Under the pieces are notes generated by a model. That model did no database searches, was not told the DNA's origin, and saw only the letters and a program-made list of their open reading frames with translations. From contig DCCL01000264.1 in NCBI GenBank assembly GCA_002313795.1, forward strand, positions 6,633 through 14,352: a stretch of DNA of 7,720 bases, given 5' to 3'. The stretch is from Faecalibacterium prausnitzii (lineage in GTDB: Bacteria; Bacillota; Clostridia; Oscillospirales; Ruminococcaceae). Positions 1 through 5,368 of this stretch are shown in pieces (positions within the stretch are counted from its first letter, which is position 1; each line of letters opens with the position of its first letter). A program made the translations under genes and the position numbers.

Positions 1-680
1 CTGCGGCGGGCGTTCAGGCCGTCGCGGCGGATCTTCAGCAGCTCCTGGCGGCGCTCATCGGTCAGAGGGCCGTTCTCCACAGCCTCCTCCGCCTTTTCTT
101 CCGCAGCCTTCTCCTCGGCGTCCTCGTTGGGCTTTTCGTTGCCGTCCTCATCCAGGTCCTCGGTATAGCTGCGGCTGTTCTCGTCCTCCTCGAAGGAGAA
201 CCGTGCGCTGTTCTTCTTGATGTATTCCGGTGCGCCATACTTCTGGCGGTCTGCCTGCAGGATGTGTGCTGCCTCAGCACCTGCGTGGATCCGCTTGCTC
301 AGGTCCACTTCCTGCTCTGCGCTCAGCAGAGGGATCTGGCCGATCTGCTTGAGGTAGTTCTTCACCGGGTCATCCAGCAGCTCATCCATTGCAGCCTTCA
401 GGTCAGCGGGGTTCTCTTCGGCAGAGTCCTCGTCGTCCTCGCCGCCCATGCCCAGCTCGTCGCTGTTGTTCTCGGCATTCTCCACCTCGGCAATGATGCT
501 GTCCACATCCAGGCTGGTATCAGCGTCGGCATCGTCGTCAATGATCTTGATGCCGCGCTCTTCAAGGAGCGTATAGAGCGTTTCCACATCCATCCTGCAC
601 TGTGCGGCCAGAGTTTTGGCCTCCTGTGCCGACAGGGTGCCCTCACCTTTCGTCAACAGTTCCTTTAAAGTCATGCCCAT
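1..680 (-). CDS. rpoD: Primary RNA polymerase sigma factor RpoD (SigA), N-terminal part, cut by the window edge
   Basis: Housekeeping sigma-70 factor that directs core RNA polymerase to -35/-10 promoters. About 226 residues are visible; the core-binding and DNA-binding regions 2 to 4 lie beyond the left edge. Residues 1-50 look like region 1.1 (MTLKELL near the start, then a helical stretch ending LLEERGIKIIDDD). An acidic linker follows. Region 1.2 is clear at about residues 97-125: DPVKNYLKQIGQIPLLSAEQ, then EVDLSKRIHAG. It is followed by a strongly acidic stretch (about residues 142-200, rich in E, D and K) and a basic RRQELLKIRRD segment, where Gram-positive SigA usually runs almost directly into region 2. 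The start at 680 is preferred because AAGGAG sits 8-10 nt upstream; a second ATG at 674 is too far from it. An SDR gene lies 73 bp upstream on the same strand with no clear terminator between them, so the two may be co-transcribed. Confidence 0.95.
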   Translation of the reverse strand, partial: MGMTLKELLTKGEGTLSAQEAKTLAAQCRMDVETLYTLLEERGIKIIDDDADADTSLDVDSIIAEVENAENNSDELGMGGEDDEDSAEENPADLKAAMDELLDDPVKNYLKQIGQIPLLSAEQEVDLSKRIHAGAEAAHILQADRQKYGAPEYIKKNSARFSFEEDENSRSYTEDLDEDGNEKPNEDAEEKAAEEKAEEAVENGPLTDERRQELLKIRRDGLNARR

Positions 681-698
681 TTCGCTCTCTCCTTCTCA

Positions 699-720
699 CT
701 GCGGGAAAGGCTTCCCGCAA
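699..720 (-). other. Short hairpin in the rpoD leader
   Basis: Perfect 8-bp stem, TGCGGGAA (700-707) against TTCCCGCA (712-719), with a 4-nt loop. It lies between the SDR stop codon and the rpoD ribosome site. No T-run follows it on either strand, so it is unlikely to be an efficient intrinsic terminator. It could be a leader structure affecting rpoD mRNA stability or a processing point between the two genes. The structure is seen in the sequence; the role is unknown. Confidence 0.5.
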
Positions 721-753
721 GTGATCTTGTCTCATAGTTTCGGCCCTGCCGCA

Positions 754-1737
754 TCAGATCACAAGGCCTCCGTTGACGCCGAACACCTGTCCGGTAATGT
801 AGCCGGCGTCCTCTCCGGCGAGGAACAGCAGCAGTTTTGCCACTTCCTCCGGGGTGCCCAGACGGCCCACCGGGGTCTCCTCTGCCAGCGCCGCCTTGTC
901 CTCAGCGGTAAAGCTGGCCATCATATCGGTGTCGATGACGCCGGGAGCCACACAGTTCACGGTGATACCGCTGGGGCCCTCTTCCTTGGCCAGTGCTTTG
1001 GTCAGGCCGATGAGGCCCGCCTTGGCAGCGGAATAATGCACCTCGCAGCTGCCGCCGGTCTGACCCCACATGCTGCTCACCGTCAGGATGCGGCCCGCTT
1101 TGCGGCGTATCATCCCGGGCAGTGCCAGCTGGCAGAGATTGAACGCACCGGTCAGGTTGACGTCCAGCATCCGCTGCCAGTCCTCCGGGGTGATGTCGGT
1201 GAACAGCTTCTGCTGGGCGATGCCCGCATTGCTCACCAGAACATCCACCTTGCCCAGCGCCTGTTCTGCGGCGTGAAAAGCCAGCTCACAGCTGGCCCGG
1301 TTGGCCACATCGCACTGGATGGCGGTCACGCCCGGCAGCTCGTTCTGCAACGCGGCAGCGGCTTCGGCGTTGGTGTGGTAGAACACTGCCACCCGATAAC
1401 CTGCTGCGTAAAACGCCCGTGCTGCTGCCGCGCCGATACCCCGGTCGCCGCCCGAAATGAGGACGGTGCGGCCATTGGCCGTGGGGGGATGGGGCTGCGG
1501 CTCCGCTTCTGCGGTCTCCCGGTCAGGCTCTTCTGCCTGCTTCTGCTCCACTGCTGGAACCGATACCGGAACAGCTTCCGGTATCGGTTCCACAGTCTCT
1601 GGAGCTTCCCTCTCGGCCGGGGTCTCCTGCGGCACTGTCTCAGCGTTCTCTTCCGGCTGCGGCAGAGTCGGGCGGCGCTGCGTCTTCGGTGCTGCGTCTT
1701 CCAGGTCAAATGTCAGCTCAAATTCGTCGTTGTACAA
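754..1737 (-). CDS. SDR-family NAD(P)H-dependent reductase (FabG/YmfI-like) with acidic N-terminal extension
   Basis: Short-chain dehydrogenase/reductase, 327 residues. The Rossmann fold starts at about residue 88: cofactor loop SGGDRGIG (95-102), NAG (170-172), and a full catalytic tetrad by alignment with FabG: N194, S222, Y235, K239. The stretch SSMWGQTGGSCEVHYSAAK resembles YmfI, the elongation factor P 5-aminopentanone reductase of Bacillus, more than classical FabG. A role in EF-P modification is therefore possible, and 3-oxoacyl-ACP reductase is the alternative; no efp or fab gene is in view. FabG proteins are usually about 245 residues, so residues 1-87 are extra: rich in E, P, A and T, low complexity, with no signal peptide. 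The start is TTG at 1737, chosen because AGGAGGG precedes it and an in-frame TGA lies two codons upstream. rpoD follows on the same strand. Confidence 0.88.
   Translation of the reverse strand: MYNDEFELTFDLEDAAPKTQRRPTLPQPEENAETVPQETPAEREAPETVEPIPEAVPVSVPAVEQKQAEEPDRETAEAEPQPHPPTANGRTVLISGGDRGIGAAAARAFYAAGYRVAVFYHTNAEAAAALQNELPGVTAIQCDVANRASCELAFHAAEQALGKVDVLVSNAGIAQQKLFTDITPEDWQRMLDVNLTGAFNLCQLALPGMIRRKAGRILTVSSMWGQTGGSCEVHYSAAKAGLIGLTKALAKEEGPSGITVNCVAPGVIDTDMMASFTAEDKAALAEETPVGRLGTPEEVAKLLLFLAGEDAGYITGQVFGVNGGLVI
1551..1595. repeat. Near-perfect long hairpin inside the SDR linker coding sequence
   Basis: Two 17-nt arms, TGGAACCGATACCGGAA (1555-1571) and its exact reverse complement (1576-1592), are separated by a 4-nt loop. 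A further CTG/CAG pair (1551-1553 with 1593-1595) extends the stem past one bulged base. It encodes residues about 49-61 of the SDR's proline/glutamate-rich extension. It is not followed by a T-run, so it is not an ordinary terminator. No second copy was found in the window. Confidence 0.8.
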
Positions 1738-1745
1738 GAGTCAAA

Positions 1746-1752
1746 CCCTCCT
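1746..1752 (-). promoter_or_regulatory. Ribosome binding site fixing the SDR TTG start
   Basis: AGGAGGG on the minus strand, 8 nt before the TTG codon at 1735-1737. No ATG or GTG in the same frame lies at a suitable distance, and an in-frame stop is just upstream. TTG is therefore the only plausible start for the long form. Confidence 0.75.
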
Positions 1753-1921
1753 GTCACATTTTTCTGTTCCTGCGGCCCTTCGTGTCAGGCCCTCCGGGAC
1801 GGGAAAGAAAACTTCCCTCTCCCACCCGCCGGAGCTGCGCTCTGCTCCATCTCTCCGGTCCAGTCCGGCTCTGCGGCGCGCCCGGCGGCATTTGTGTGGT
1901 TTCGACAAGTTTCCATTGAAT

Positions 1922-1930
1922 AATATAGCA
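1922..1930 (-). promoter_or_regulatory. Extended -10 promoter upstream of the SDR-rpoD unit
   Basis: Minus strand reads TGCTATATT, an extended -10 with one mismatch in the hexamer. The -35 position (1945-1950, TTTCTT) is weak and overlaps the T-run of the tadA terminator, so the extended -10 would carry most of the recognition. Transcription would start near 1915-1916, giving a leader of about 175 nt before the SDR TTG. That leader (1738-1915) holds GC-rich complementary segments (for example CCGGAG at 1852-1857 with CTCCGG at 1828-1833) and a short frame starting at the predicted first base. No known riboswitch or T-box core was recognised. Confidence 0.45.
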
Positions 1931-1940
1931 CAATCGAGCG

Positions 1941-1990
1941 AAAAAAGAAAGTGGGCACCGGCGATTTTTTCACGCAGTTCCCACTTTTTT
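1941..1990. terminator. Intrinsic terminator after tadA, symmetric on both strands
   Basis: AAAGTGGG (1948-1955) pairs with CCCACTTT (1980-1987). On the minus strand the stem is followed by TTTCTTTTTT, directly after the tadA stop codon at 1998. On the plus strand a T-run also follows (1985-1990). The loop is long (24 nt) and can form a small inner GCG/CGC pairing. Its main job is to end the CPBP-tadA transcript. Confidence 0.75.
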
Positions 1991-1997
1991 CACAGAT

Positions 1998-2486
1998 TCA
2001 GGGGTTCTGGGGCGGTTTCCAGCGGGGCTTTGCGGCCCGCTTCGCCCGCAGTGACACAAAAAATTCCTGCAGCAATTCCTGTGCTTCCTCGGCCCGCAGC
2101 CCTTTTTCGATGACCGGATGATGGTTGAAGGGCATGGCGAAGAGGTCTGTCACCGAGCCGCAGCAGCCAGCCTTGACGTCGGCGGCACCGTAGACCACCC
2201 GTTTGATGCGGCTATTGATGATAGCACCACTGCACATGGGACAGGGCTCCAGAGTGACGAAAAGCTCACACTGCCAGAGCCGCCAGCCTCCCAGCTTCTT
2301 ACACGCCTTATCGATGGCCAGCAGTTCGGCGTGATGGAGAGCGTTCTTTTCCGTCTCCCGGGTGTTGTGGGCGGCGGCGACGATCTCCCCATCCCTGGCC
2401 ACCACGGCCCCGATGGGCACTTCCCCCATGGCGGCGGCTTTCCGGGCCTCGTCCAGCGCGGCCCCCATCAGCTCAAAGTCGGTCAT
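1998..2486 (-). CDS. tadA: tRNA-specific adenosine deaminase TadA
   Basis: Zinc-dependent cytoplasmic deaminase that converts the wobble adenosine (A34) of tRNA-Arg(ACG) to inosine, so that one tRNA reads several CGN codons. It has 162 residues; E. coli TadA has 167. The zinc and proton-shuttle motif HAE is at 52-54 and PCPMC at 81-85, giving ligands H52, C82 and C85 and catalytic E54. MGEVPIGAVV (20-29), VTLEPCPMCSGAI and RVVYGAADVKAGCCGS are typical of the family, the last helping to separate TadA from guanine or cytosine deaminases. The tail (147-162) is basic and proline-containing. The ATG at 2486 overlaps the TGA of the upstream protease gene (ATGA), with AAAGGGG just ahead, suggesting translational coupling. 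A longer upstream extension of this frame would overlap the protease gene and is rejected. Confidence 0.95.
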   Translation of the reverse strand: MTDFELMGAALDEARKAAAMGEVPIGAVVARDGEIVAAAHNTRETEKNALHHAELLAIDKACKKLGGWRLWQCELFVTLEPCPMCSGAIINSRIKRVVYGAADVKAGCCGSVTDLFAMPFNHHPVIEKGLRAEEAQELLQEFFVSLRAKRAAKPRWKPPQNP

Positions 2487-2941
2487 CCCATTCCCCTTTC
2501 TGCCAGCTGTACGGCAAACACCAGGCAGTTGTTTATAATATGTAGCGTGCAGCCGGGCCATACGCTTTTTGCCTTCTGCGCGGCCCAGCCAAAGATGAGC
2601 CCCATGCCCAGCGCATAGAGCCGCGCCGACCAGCTGCCATGGAGCAGTGCAAAGAGCACCGCCTGCACCACCACAGCCCACACACCGCCCAGCGGCTGCA
2701 AAAGAAAGAGTGCCCCGCCCCGGAAAGCCAGCTCTTCGGCCAGCGGCGTTACAAGGCAGACCCGCAGTCCGGCCCACGCCAGTGCGCTCCCCTCGGGCAG
2801 CACCGCCTGTGCTGCCGGGAGGAAACATTCTGCCACTGCCGCCAGCACTGCCCAGAGCACCGCTGCTTCCGCCAGCACCCGGCACTGTGTCCCAAAAGGT
2901 GGTTTTTCAGTTCTTGTGAGATCCGGGCCCAGTCTTTTCAC
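2483..2941 (-). CDS. Small CPBP-family intramembrane metalloprotease (CAAX/Abi type)
   Basis: Predicted multi-pass membrane glutamic/metalloprotease of the CPBP (CAAX-processing and bacteriocin-immunity) family. All three family motifs are present: EELAFR (E69, E70, R74), FALLH (F97, H101) and HIINN (H134, N138), so it should be catalytically competent. Hydrophobic segments lie at about 22-38, 54-67, 85-100, 106-120 and 134-145. At 152 residues it is short for the family, which is usually 200 or more. The GTG at 2941 is chosen because AGGAGGG precedes it by 6 nt and a promoter lies just upstream; a longer frame from an ATG at 3010 would run through that promoter. The substrate is unknown. It is first in a two-gene operon with tadA, overlapping it by ATGA; no functional link to tRNA editing is evident. 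Confidence 0.85.
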   Translation of the reverse strand: MKRLGPDLTRTEKPPFGTQCRVLAEAAVLWAVLAAVAECFLPAAQAVLPEGSALAWAGLRVCLVTPLAEELAFRGGALFLLQPLGGVWAVVVQAVLFALLHGSWSARLYALGMGLIFGWAAQKAKSVWPGCTLHIINNCLVFAVQLAERGMG

Positions 2942-2947
2942 GGCGCA

Positions 2948-2954
2948 CCCTCCT
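2948..2954 (-). promoter_or_regulatory. Ribosome binding site fixing the protease GTG start
   Basis: AGGAGGG on the minus strand, 6 nt from GTG (2939-2941). With the promoter at 2965-2994 it implies a leader of under 20 nt and rules out the upstream ATG at 3010. Confidence 0.75.
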
Positions 2955-2964
2955 GTCGGCGGAC

Positions 2965-2994
2965 ATTGTACCACACTGCCGCCCCGATTGGCAA
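2965..2994 (-). promoter_or_regulatory. Promoter of the protease-tadA operon
   Basis: Minus strand: -35 TTGCCA (2989-2994), 18-nt spacer, -10 TACAAT (2965-2970) preceded by TGG, giving an extended -10. Each hexamer has one mismatch to consensus. It is divergent from the degV-family promoter, with about 39 bp between the two -35 boxes. Confidence 0.75.
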
Positions 2995-3033
2995 GCAGTT
3001 TTGCGCTCATGCGAAGAAATTTGTCTCAAAAGA

Positions 3034-3063
3034 TTGACATAGCGCCGGGCCTTCTGGTATACT
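3034..3063 (+). promoter_or_regulatory. Promoter of the DegV-family gene
   Basis: Perfect -35 TTGACA (3034-3039), 18-nt spacer, -10 TATACT (3058-3063) preceded by TGG (extended -10). The predicted start is near 3070, giving a leader of about 75 nt. Confidence 0.8.
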
Positions 3064-3105
3064 TTCTACGACTTTTTTATGAATTTGTCGTTTTATCAGA
3101 GACAC

Positions 3106-3119
3106 AATGCCCGGGCATT
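3106..3119. promoter_or_regulatory. 14-bp perfect palindrome in the DegV-family leader
   Basis: AATGCCCGGGCATT is fully self-complementary and lies about 36 nt into the predicted leader. Its symmetry and position fit a repressor operator. A partial inverted pair (ACGAC near 3068-3072 and GTCGT near 3087-3091) lies just upstream. No known regulator consensus was recognised. Confidence 0.4.
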
Positions 3120-3144
3120 CTCGCCCATGGAGGTACGATAAAAT

Positions 3145-4002
3145 ATGATCCGCATTCTCACCGATTCTGCGTCCGACATCCTGCCTGATGAAGCTGCACA
3201 GCTGGGCGTGGACGTTATCCCCCTGAATGTCACCTTTGAGGATGGCTCTGTCATCCGGGACGGCGTAGACCTGACCCCCGCCGAATACTACGAACGGCTG
3301 GCCGACTGCAAGAAGCTGCCCACCACCAGCCAGCCCAGCCCTGAGCTGTTCGAGAAATTTTTCACCGAAGCCTCTGCCGCCGGGGATGAGGTCATCGGTG
3401 TCTTCCTCTCCCACGAGCTTTCCGGCACCTATCAGTGCGCCAAGCTGGCCGCCGACCTCGCCAACGTGGACAACGTTATCTTTGTGGACAGCTGCTCCGT
3501 CTGCCTGGGCGAGGCCCTTCTGGTGCGTCTGGCCGTTCATCTGCGGGAGGAGGGCAAGACTGCCATCCAGATAGCCGCCACGCTGGAGCACGCCAAGGAG
3601 CATCTGCACCTCGTAGCCGCCATTGATGACCTGAAGTATCTGCGCAAGGGCGGCCGCCTGCCCGCAGCCGTGGCCGTGGCCGGCGGGATGCTGGGCATCA
3701 AGCCCCTCATCACCATCAAGGAGGGCAAAGTTGCCATGGCGGGCAAGGCCCGGGGCCTGCCCGGCGCTTATGTGGCCCTCTTCAAAAAGATCGAGGAACT
3801 GGGCGGCATCAATCCGTTCTTCCCCGCTCTGGCAGGCTACACCATCAGCATCCGCGAGGTAAAGCCCATCCTGACCTATCTGGAAGAGAACCTGCACCAG
3901 TCCGACCCTCTGGTGCGCCAGATCGGCTGTGTCATCGGCACCCACGCAGGCCCCGGCGCTTTCGGTCTGGCCTTCTTTGATAATGGGCTGGTCATTGAGT
4001 AA
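3145..4002 (+). CDS. DegV/FakB-family fatty-acid-binding protein
   Basis: DegV-family proteins bind a single fatty acid. FakB members present it to the kinase FakA, which makes acyl-phosphate for phospholipid synthesis. The length of 285 residues is typical. Family landmarks: ILTDSASDI (4-12), PLNVTFEDG (26-34), TTSQPSP (60-66), SHELSGTY (89-96), DDLKYLRKGGRL (161-172), GGMLGIKPLITIKEGKV (180-196) and IGTHAGPGAFGLAF (264-277). T61, S93 and H267 fall where FakB proteins hold the fatty-acid carboxylate, so binding looks intact. No signal peptide or membrane segment is present, so it is cytoplasmic. GGAGG (3129-3133) supports the ATG at 3145. It is transcribed alone from its own promoter and ends at an intrinsic terminator. 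No fakA is in view, so the FakB role is inferred from family. Confidence 0.93.
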   Translation: MIRILTDSASDILPDEAAQLGVDVIPLNVTFEDGSVIRDGVDLTPAEYYERLADCKKLPTTSQPSPELFEKFFTEASAAGDEVIGVFLSHELSGTYQCAKLAADLANVDNVIFVDSCSVCLGEALLVRLAVHLREEGKTAIQIAATLEHAKEHLHLVAAIDDLKYLRKGGRLPAAVAVAGGMLGIKPLITIKEGKVAMAGKARGLPGAYVALFKKIEELGGINPFFPALAGYTISIREVKPILTYLEENLHQSDPLVRQIGCVIGTHAGPGAFGLAFFDNGLVIE

Positions 4003-4087
4003 ATTTTTTGTACTTGGCTTGACTTTTCCACTAAAGAGCATGTACTAAAGGTACGAAGTCAATAAAAATCCAACCTATCACTCGCAA

Positions 4088-4133
4088 AAGAACCCCCCTC
4101 GGAGTCGCTACCTCCAAGGGGGGTCTTCTTTTT
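4088..4133 (+). terminator. Intrinsic terminator of the DegV-family gene
   Basis: ACCCCCCT (4092-4099) pairs with AGGGGGGT (4117-4124). After one C/A mismatch, GGAG (4101-4104) pairs with CTCC (4112-4115) around a 7-nt loop. TCTTCTTTTTAT follows. It lies about 90 nt after the stop codon. The stretch between (4003-4091) contains a weak inverted pair (TTGACTT 4019-4025, AAGTCAA 4056-4062) and nothing else recognised. The T-run merges into the first base of the repeat that follows. Confidence 0.88.
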
Positions 4134-4229
4134 ATAGCAATTCAACTTCTTAATGCAACAGCAACAACGTTGAATTGCATATCGCAAAGATGCTGTTTCG
4201 ATGTTGCATTAATTTCTTGATTTGCGATA
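4133..4229. repeat. Structured repeat, copy A (two hairpins with complementary loops)
   Basis: About 97 bp, roughly 80% identical to copy B at 5371-5466. It has two adjacent hairpins. Stem 1 is GCAATTCAAC (4137-4146) with GTTGAATTGC (4169-4178), 10 perfect bp. Stem 2 is TATCGCAAA (4180-4188) with TTTGCGATA (4221-4229), 9 perfect bp. Only base 4179 separates them. The two loops contain TTAATGCAACA (4150-4160) and TGTTGCATTAA (4202-4212), exact reverse complements over 11 nt. The loops could therefore kiss, or the whole element could refold into one long stem. Both ends start with related TAT-GCAA words, so it also resembles a small inverted-repeat (MITE-like) element. Confidence 0.8.
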
Positions 4230-4429
4230 GTGCTTGCGGTCTTTGAACCATCCATCAAGCCACTTGCAACGACGACCGCCGCCAGTGGCGGAAACAGGGA
4301 GGAGTTGTTGGGGCCGCGGCCAGCAGGATGCGAGCGGTAGCGAAGCAGACGCTGGGAGCCGCAACCCGGGCTCCACTTATAAACTACACCTGCTGCGACG
4401 GACTGTAAGAAGCCAAAAATATCCAACAT
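4142..4429 (-). CDS. Possible small membrane-peptide gene, probably degraded
   Basis: A 95-codon frame starting at ATG 4429, preceded by AAGGGGGTGA at a 5-nt distance, which is close to the ideal ribosome site. The first 16 residues (MLDIFGFLQSVAAGVV) are hydrophobic and look like the start of a single-pass membrane peptide. From YKWSPG onward the frame runs through GC-rich, hairpin-forming DNA (CCGCC-GGCGG at 4279-4291, GGAGCC-GGCTCC at 4355-4374) and then through repeat copy A, so the C-terminal two thirds look like accidental read-through. A TATACT hexamer at 4481-4486 could be its -10, but no good -35 was found. It may be a remnant whose original end was replaced. No function is assigned, and it may not be a gene at all. 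Confidence 0.25.
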   Translation of the reverse strand: MLDIFGFLQSVAAGVVYKWSPGCGSQRLLRYRSHPAGRGPNNSSLFPPLAAVVVASGLMDGSKTASTIANQEINATSKQHLCDMQFNVVAVALRS

Positions 4430-4505
4430 ACCACTCACCCCCTTCCCAGTCAAAGTGGGTCGGAGATCGACCGCAGCATCAGTATATCGACAAAAAGTAG
4501 TTAAT
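4230..4505. other. GC-rich stretch between repeat A and the permease, no confident gene
   Basis: Contains the doubtful peptide frame above and several self-complementary words: CCGCC/GGCGG (4279-4291), the 10-bp palindrome GGCCGCGGCC (4312-4321), GGAGCC/GGCTCC (4355-4374) and GGTCG/CGACC (near 4458-4472). No T-rich terminator for the permease was found in it. It could be a decayed mobile or repeat sequence. Confidence 0.4.
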
Positions 4506-5276
4506 TTACAGCATATCCGTGACCAGCTTGCCCAGCAGGAGCACCAGGACCACCAGCATCATGGGGCGGATGAACTTTGCGCCCTTTTTCAGGGCGAAGT
4601 GAGAGCCGATGATGTTGCCGACGATGCCGCTGATGGCGCAGGGAATGGCCACCGGGAACACCACCAGACCACTGCCCAGATAGGTGATAAGGCTGGCGTA
4701 GTTGCTGGCCAGATTCAGCACCTTGGCGTTGCCGCCTGCCGTGCGGAGGTCAAAGCCCATGATGGTGGTGAAGGCGATGATGGCAAAGGTTCCGGTTCCC
4801 GGGCCAAAGATGCCATCATAGAGGCCGATGCCCATACCGATGCCCAGCGCAATGAGGGCTTTTTTAAGGCCGAACGTGCCGTCGTCCCGATTCTCATCCG
4901 GCAGGTCGCGCCGCCAGAGGATGAGCACTGCCGCAATGGGCAGGATGATGAGCATCATGGTGCGGAGGGCTTCCTCGCTGATGAGCAGAACGATATGGGA
5001 GCCGATAGCGCTTCCCACAAAGCTGCCGACTGCCGCAAGGACGCCGACCCTGACGTTCATCGCGCCGTTCCGGAAAAAGTTGGCTGTGGCGAACGTGGTG
5101 CCGCAGGCCGCGCTGAATTTGTTGGTGCCATAGGTATAATGGACGGGTAGGCCCGCAAAAAGATAGGCAGGCAGGCTGATAAGGCCGCCGCCGCCCGCTG
5201 CCGAATCCACAAAGCCCGCAAAGCCGGTCATGAACACCAGAAATGCCATCATCGGCAGGCTGATTTGAATACTCAT
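4506..5276 (-). CDS. TSUP-family (TauE/SafE) membrane permease
   Basis: Predicted inner-membrane transporter of the sulfite exporter TauE/SafE (TSUP) family, which moves small organic or sulfur-containing anions; the substrate cannot be read from sequence. It has 256 residues, usual for the family. Landmarks: GFVDSAAGGGGLISLPAYL (21-39), TYGTNKFSA (48-56), GSHIV (92-96), a charged cytoplasmic loop (about 121-139), GLYDGIFGPGTGTF (151-164), GGNAKVLNLASNYASLI (181-197) and GNIIGSHFALKKG (220-232). The two halves repeat the G-x-x-D and GSH patterns, as expected for an internal duplication. About eight hydrophobic segments are present. The ATG at 5276 has AGGGGA upstream; a longer frame from 5333 would place that site inside the coding region. 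It stands alone between two copies of a structured repeat, and its likely promoter lies in copy B. Confidence 0.88.
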   Translation of the reverse strand: MSIQISLPMMAFLVFMTGFAGFVDSAAGGGGLISLPAYLFAGLPVHYTYGTNKFSAACGTTFATANFFRNGAMNVRVGVLAAVGSFVGSAIGSHIVLLISEEALRTMMLIILPIAAVLILWRRDLPDENRDDGTFGLKKALIALGIGMGIGLYDGIFGPGTGTFAIIAFTTIMGFDLRTAGGNAKVLNLASNYASLITYLGSGLVVFPVAIPCAISGIVGNIIGSHFALKKGAKFIRPMMLVVLVLLLGKLVTDML

Positions 5277-5305
5277 TGTTATGATTCCCCTGTTTATCAC
5301 ATTTT

Positions 5306-5341
5306 TCGCAAATAACGTCTCATAAAACGGCATATTTGCGA
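5306..5341. repeat. Hairpin in the permease leader sharing a word with the flanking repeats
   Basis: TCGCAAATA (5306-5314) pairs perfectly with TATTTGCGA (5333-5341), with an inner CGT/ACG pair (5316-5318, 5327-5329). The TCGCAAA/TTTGCGA word is the same as in stem 2 of the two structured repeats. It may be a half-copy or a related single hairpin. It lies in the predicted leader of the permease, 30 bp before the ATG. Confidence 0.5.
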
Positions 5342-5368
5342 TCTGCGGTTTGCGGCTATTGCCTGTGC

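Noticed and set aside
1738..1915. T-box or riboswitch in the SDR leader
   Set aside because: No T-box core or known aptamer signature was found, and no terminator precedes the SDR start. The leader only shows GC-rich pairing.
616..1923. Plus-strand open frame of 435 codons
   Set aside because: Antisense to the SDR gene, low complexity and without domain signals.
2487..2885. N-terminal extension of the tadA frame
   Set aside because: It overlaps the protease gene in another frame and has a Gly/Ala-rich random look. TadA similarity begins at the ATG at 2486, which has its own ribosome site.
2942..3010. Upstream ATG start for the protease
   Set aside because: The -10 and -35 of the best promoter lie inside this stretch, and AGGAGGG points to the GTG at 2941.
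3007..4041. Minus-strand open frame of 344 codons
   Set aside because: Antisense to the DegV-family gene, which has a consensus promoter, ribosome site and terminator.
4019..4062. Promoter or operator formed by TTGACTT and AAGTCAA
   Set aside because: No acceptable -10 lies at the right distance. The arms are only 7 bp, 30 nt apart, and sit between the stop codon and the terminator.
5277..5333. Upstream ATG start for the permease
   Set aside because: The extra 19 residues are polar and the ribosome site at about 5287-5292 fits the ATG at 5276.
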